9,559 bases of DNA, taken from NCBI GenBank assembly GCA_041946865.1, contig JBHGBF010000214.1, positions 1 through 9,559 of the forward strand, given 5' to 3'. Below the pieces are notes generated by a model. The model saw only the letters and a list, made by a program, of their open reading frames with translations, did not search any database and had not been told where the DNA came from. Shown piece after piece: positions 6,155-9,559 of the stretch (the first letter of the stretch is position 1; each line of letters opens with the position of its first letter). The stretch comes from RPQK01 sp041946865 (GTDB lineage Bacteria > Acidobacteriota > UBA6911 > RPQK01). The position numbers were made by a program, and so were the translations under genes.

Positions 6155-8788
6155 ATGAAAGAGGACAAGAAGAGGTTGTCGCAAGGCCGCGGACAAGATC
6201 GTCGGGATTTCTTTCGACAGTCACTGGCGGTCGGTTTCGCCGTTCCCGCCACTGCTTCGGAAGTGGGGCGGGCGGCGGAGGGCCAGAGAAGCCCTGAAAA
6301 GCCGGGGACCGGGATTGCCATCTCGTTTCCCCGCGTTCTCACCGGCAGGCAGCTGGCCACCGTGGCTTTCCCGCTCGGCGGGGTCGGGACCGGTTCGATC
6401 TCACTGGGTGGGCGCGGGCAGCTGCGGGACTGGGAGATCTACAACCGGCCGGCCAAGGGCCGGTCGCCCGAGTACTGCTTTGCCGCAATCCGCTCGGAGG
6501 TGGAAGGCCGTCCGGCAATCACGAAGATCCTGGAGGGGAAGCATCTGCCGCCTTACGAGCACGGCGCATCAGGGCTCGGGTCGGGGAACATGCCGGGGAT
6601 GCCGCGTTTTGACTCGGCGACTCTCACCGGCGAGTTTCCCTTCGCGCAAGTCCTGCTTTCAGACCCGGAGGTTCCCCTCGAGGTGACACTTGAGGCCTTC
6701 ACTCCTTTCGTCCCTCTGGACGACATGTCTTCGGGCCTGCCGGTGGCGATCCTTCGATACCGGGTGAGGAACGGGTCAGGCAGACGGGCGGCTGTCTCCG
6801 TAGCCTTCAGCCTGGATAACCCGGCCGGGAAGGGGAGCCGAGTGAACGAGATGCGCGATGACGGCGCCACCCGCGGCCTGTTCATGCACGACCCGGCGCT
6901 GGACGCCTCCGACCCGGTCAAGGGATCCTTTGCCTTGGCGACTCCCGAGCTGGCTGGCTACGTCAGCATCCTGACAGGCTGGCGCGGGTGCGGGTTCTGG
7001 GTGGCGCCGTCCACCTTCTGGCGCAATTTCGCTGACGACGGGAGGCTGAATGGCGAACTGCACCCGGAACCGAACCGGACAGGCTCCGTCGCCATCACGA
7101 AGCAGATGGCAGCGGGTGCCCAGGCCGATTTCACCTTTGTCCTGGCCTGGCATTTCCCGAACCGAACACCGGAGGGCTGCGGGTGGAGCGCTCCCAAGGG
7201 ACAAGGGCAGACGATCATTGGAAATCACTACACCAGCCGCTTTTCGGATGCCTGGGAAGCAGCGTCGTACACCCTCACTCATCTGGAGGAGCTGGAGCGC
7301 GCTTCGCGCGACTTCCTGCTCGCCGTGAAGCAGTCAGACGTCGAGCCGGTCGTCGTCGAAGCGGCTTTGGCGAACCTGACTACCCTGCGGACGCCGACGG
7401 TGTTCAGAACGGCTGACGGCCGTTTTCACGCCTTCGAAGGCTCAGGTGACGACAGAGGATGTTGTTCCGGAAGCTGCACCCACGTCCTGAACTACGAAAC
7501 CGTCATCGCCTCCCTGTTTCCCACCCTGTCGCGGTCGCTGCGCGAGTCGAGCTTCGATTTCTGCACGGACGAGGAAGGCCGGATGGACTTCCGCTACCTG
7601 CTGCCTTACGGGATCGAACGGTTTGGGCTGGCGGCGGCGGACGGCCAGATGGGGACCATCGTCAAGTTCTACGTGGACTGGCGGCTGTCAGGGTCAAACG
7701 AGTGGCTCAACCTCTGGTGGCCCAAGGTGAAGAAGGCGCTGGAATTCGCCTGGGTCCCCGGTGGTTGGGACGAAGACCGCGACGGCGTGTTGGAAGGATC
7801 TCAACACACGACCTTCGACGTGGAGTTCTACGGCCCGAATCCCCTGTGCCAGTTCTGGTACCTCGCGGCCCTAAAGGCCGGCGCAGAAATGGCCGGGGCA
7901 GCCGGCGATACAACGGCCGCCCGCGACTACCTCCGCCTCTTCGAGGGGGGGAGCGCCTGGACGGATGCGAACCTCTTCAACGGCGAGTACTACATCCACA
8001 GAATCAGGCCGCGAGCCAAGACCCAGATAGCGCGGGGGCTGATGATCGGCGCAGGCGCCCGCGACCCGGAGAACCCGGATTTCCAGGCAGGCGACGGTTG
8101 CCTGACCGACCAGCTGGTGGGTCAATACGCGGCGCACGTGGCCGGCCTTGGCTACCTTGCGGATCCCGCCAACATCCGCAAAGCCCTGCACTCGATCCTT
8201 CGTTACAACTTCAAGCGAAAGCTCTCCGCTCACGAGAACTACGCCCGGACCTACGCCGTCAACGATGAAGCCGGAATCGTGATTTGCTCCTTTCCCAAGC
8301 CCCCGGAAGGCGAGATCCGCGTCACATCATCCCCCGAGGTCTGGAGCGGGAGCGAGTACCAGGTCGCTGCTCACCTGCTTTACGAGGGCATGTTGAAGGA
8401 GGGGCTGGAGGTCATCCAGGCCATCCGCAGCCGGCACGACGGGGAGAAGCGCAACCCCTGGAACGAGCCGGAATGCGGCCACCACTACATGCGGGCGCTG
8501 GCCGCCTGGTCGAGCCTGCTTGTCCTCACGGGTTGGGGGTACGACGGCCGGACCAGGGAAGTGACCATCAATCGGCTGCCAGGCCGGGGATTCTGGGCGA
8601 CGCCAACCGGGTGGGGAAGTTTCGAGCTCCGGGCTCCCGACGGATCGCCGAGGCTGGAAGTCACGGCCATTAGAGGCGAGCTGCGCGTGAAAGGAGTACG
8701 AATTCTCACTCCTGGCGCCTCGGCTACCCCTCCGGTGATCCTGCCGGTGGAGCGACTGATCGAGCCCGGCACGCCGCTTCAGCTGTAG
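6155..8788 (+). CDS. Tat-exported GH116-family beta-glycosidase (glucosylceramidase-like)
   Basis: The 877-residue protein has a twin-arginine leader (DRRDFFRQSLAVGFAVPATA, RR at 16-17). An N-terminal beta-sandwich opens with LATVAFPLGGVGTGSISLGG and WEIYNRPAKG (about 65-105), the hallmark of the GBA2_N domain. A C-terminal (alpha/alpha)6 barrel starts at about residue 380. By comparison with human GBA2 and the bacterial TxGH116, E428 in GRFHAFEG is the likely nucleophile and D555 in HTTFDVEFYG the likely acid/base. WDEDRDGVLEG and WYLAALKAGAEM agree with conserved GH116 blocks around the second residue. GH116 enzymes are retaining beta-glucosidases, beta-xylosidases or glucosylceramidases, so the substrate is probably a beta-linked glucoside or xyloside; which one cannot be read here. 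A Cys-rich stretch (C436, C437, C441) follows the nucleophile and is discussed in the findings. The gene diverges from the TPR operon and leads its own operon. Confidence 0.88.
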   Translation: MKEDKKRLSQGRGQDRRDFFRQSLAVGFAVPATASEVGRAAEGQRSPEKPGTGIAISFPRVLTGRQLATVAFPLGGVGTGSISLGGRGQLRDWEIYNRPAKGRSPEYCFAAIRSEVEGRPAITKILEGKHLPPYEHGASGLGSGNMPGMPRFDSATLTGEFPFAQVLLSDPEVPLEVTLEAFTPFVPLDDMSSGLPVAILRYRVRNGSGRRAAVSVAFSLDNPAGKGSRVNEMRDDGATRGLFMHDPALDASDPVKGSFALATPELAGYVSILTGWRGCGFWVAPSTFWRNFADDGRLNGELHPEPNRTGSVAITKQMAAGAQADFTFVLAWHFPNRTPEGCGWSAPKGQGQTIIGNHYTSRFSDAWEAASYTLTHLEELERASRDFLLAVKQSDVEPVVVEAALANLTTLRTPTVFRTADGRFHAFEGSGDDRGCCSGSCTHVLNYETVIASLFPTLSRSLRESSFDFCTDEEGRMDFRYLLPYGIERFGLAAADGQMGTIVKFYVDWRLSGSNEWLNLWWPKVKKALEFAWVPGGWDEDRDGVLEGSQHTTFDVEFYGPNPLCQFWYLAALKAGAEMAGAAGDTTAARDYLRLFEGGSAWTDANLFNGEYYIHRIRPRAKTQIARGLMIGAGARDPENPDFQAGDGCLTDQLVGQYAAHVAGLGYLADPANIRKALHSILRYNFKRKLSAHENYARTYAVNDEAGIVICSFPKPPEGEIRVTSSPEVWSGSEYQVAAHLLYEGMLKEGLEVIQAIRSRHDGEKRNPWNEPECGHHYMRALAAWSSLLVLTGWGYDGRTREVTINRLPGRGFWATPTGWGSFELRAPDGSPRLEVTAIRGELRVKGVRILTPGASATPPVILPVERLIEPGTPLQL

Positions 8789-8836
8789 GACGGCGCTTGC
8801 GGCTCTGTTGCCGGTTGTTGCAGAAACTCCAGTTGC

Positions 8837-8841
8837 GGAGG
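8837..8841 (+). promoter_or_regulatory. Ribosome binding site GGAGG for the last gene
   Basis: GGAGG ends 7 bases before the ATG at 8849. With the Tat motif right after the start codon, it fixes the start. The 60-base gap after the GH116 stop shows no clear promoter or terminator, so this gene is probably cotranscribed with GH116. Confidence 0.6.
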
Positions 8842-8848
8842 TTCGACT

Positions 8849-9559
8849 ATGATCACACGGCGAGGATTTCTGGCTGCGAGCGGCCTCGCGTCTTCTTTAC
8901 CAGCTCTGGCGCAGGTCTCTCCCGGGGAGGTCTCGGCCCCGTCTGGATTACTCCGTACCGTCCGCTCTCCCCTGGCAGTCGATCTTGTCCGCCTGACCGG
9001 CTGGCTGGGAGAACGCCTGGATCGCGCGCAGGCAGCCATGGACGACCTGGCTGAGAACACCTGGTGGAACGTCGTTGGTCAGTGGGGCTACACGCTGGCC
9101 CGGGATCTGGCTGCGTAACGTCCTTCTTCTGGCCCGCTACAGCGGCCGGTGGCATCCGTTGATCGAAGAGGCCAAACAGCAGCTGGTGGAAGTGGCCACC
9201 GAGCAGAAGCGCGAGATTGACTACAGGCGGAACAAGCTAGGGGTCTATCTTGACGGGGAAGTGATAACCGGGCTGCTCGCCTACCACGATGCTTTTAAGG
9301 ACCAGGCGGCGCTGGAAGCGGCGGCCGCCAAGGGCCGTTACATCGTCGAGAATCACGCGAAGACCGCGCACTACTACAAGGCGATTGCTGTCGAACGGCT
9401 GCTGGCCCCGGCCGAAGAAACCGGCGATGGACGGTTTCAGAAGGCCGGTGTCGAGATTGCCGGGGAAGTGGGGTTGAACTTCCTTCGTTTGAAGGAGGGT
9501 GTCAAGCGTGGACGGAGAAGCAACCAGGCTGGCCACGAAGTCTTGGCGGCCGCGATCTG
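8849..9559 (+). pseudogene. Tat-exported helical protein of unknown family, frameshifted and cut by the window edge
   Basis: The gene starts MITRRGFLAASGLASSLPAL, a compact twin-arginine leader with a likely cleavage after LAQ. The first frame stops with TAA at 9116-9118, after 89 codons. A second frame, one base off, is open from before 9111 to the window end (about 149 codons) and reads as normal protein, for example NVLLLARYSGRWHPLIEEAK and GRYIVENHAKTAHYYKAIA. Removing one G from the GGG at 9101-9104 joins them as LARIWLRNVLLLAR. The protein appears rich in helices (LLAYHDAF, AVERLL), as in the (alpha/alpha) toroid enzymes often found beside glycosidases, but I cannot assign a family. It lies 60 bases after the GH116 gene on the same strand, suggesting a joint role in glycan use. 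The frameshift may be a true mutation or a base-calling error. Confidence 0.55.

Noticed and set aside
7459..8268. Open frame of 269 codons inside GH116 in another frame
   Set aside because: Its arginine- and proline-rich composition and complete overlap with the GH116 catalytic domain mark it as a shadow.

Overview
The window looks like a piece of a GC-rich bacterial chromosome from a lineage with many Tat-exported glycan-degrading enzymes. Acidobacteriota (Solibacter/Bryobacter-like) is my best guess; Verrucomicrobiota or Planctomycetota are also possible. The guess rests on three twin-arginine leaders, a secreted TPR protein, a DUF6259-type protein and a GH116 enzyme. No rRNA or other taxonomic marker is present.

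Region 1 (1 to about 1311) is the right-hand part of an IS21-like mobile element. It holds the 3' end of an IstB-type helper ATPase gene, then a TOPRIM-domain gene whose ATG overlaps the istB stop codon (ATGA). The TOPRIM gene carries a one-base frameshift just after its catalytic DxD motif, and the family-like C-terminal tail continues in another frame to 1123. A roughly 190-base AT-richer stretch follows, with two sets of short direct repeats (three ACTTGGAAA boxes, two CAATTTATC boxes). It resembles the multi-repeat end of an IS21-family element.

Region 2 (about 1315 to 2265) is a decayed gene for a COG2159-type metal-dependent amidohydrolase. Its 5' part, including the N-terminal metal-binding motif, is missing where the mobile element ends. 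Two further frame breaks (near 1933 and 2110) disrupt the rest. A hairpin followed by TTTT lies between it and the next, convergent gene.

Region 3 (2320 to about 9559) is an intact-looking glycan-degradation locus arranged around a divergent promoter region at 6011-6154. On the minus strand are a secreted TPR-repeat protein and, 10 bases downstream, a Tat-exported DUF6259-type TIM-barrel protein (putative glycosidase). On the plus strand are a Tat-exported GH116 beta-glycosidase and then another Tat-exported protein of unknown function, which is frameshifted and runs off the end of the window. The minus-strand promoter has TTGACC-17 bp-TAAGAT boxes. A LacI-family-like operator (TGTAATCGTTTACG) covers the predicted transcription start, and a perfect TTGACA box faces the other way on the far side of the operator. 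Both arms may therefore answer to one sugar-responsive repressor.

At least three genes carry indels next to short G runs (TOPRIM, amidohydrolase, last gene), while the three large genes in the middle are intact over more than 6 kb. The amidohydrolase is clearly a real pseudogene because it lacks its 5' end. The other two frameshifts could be mutations or sequence errors.
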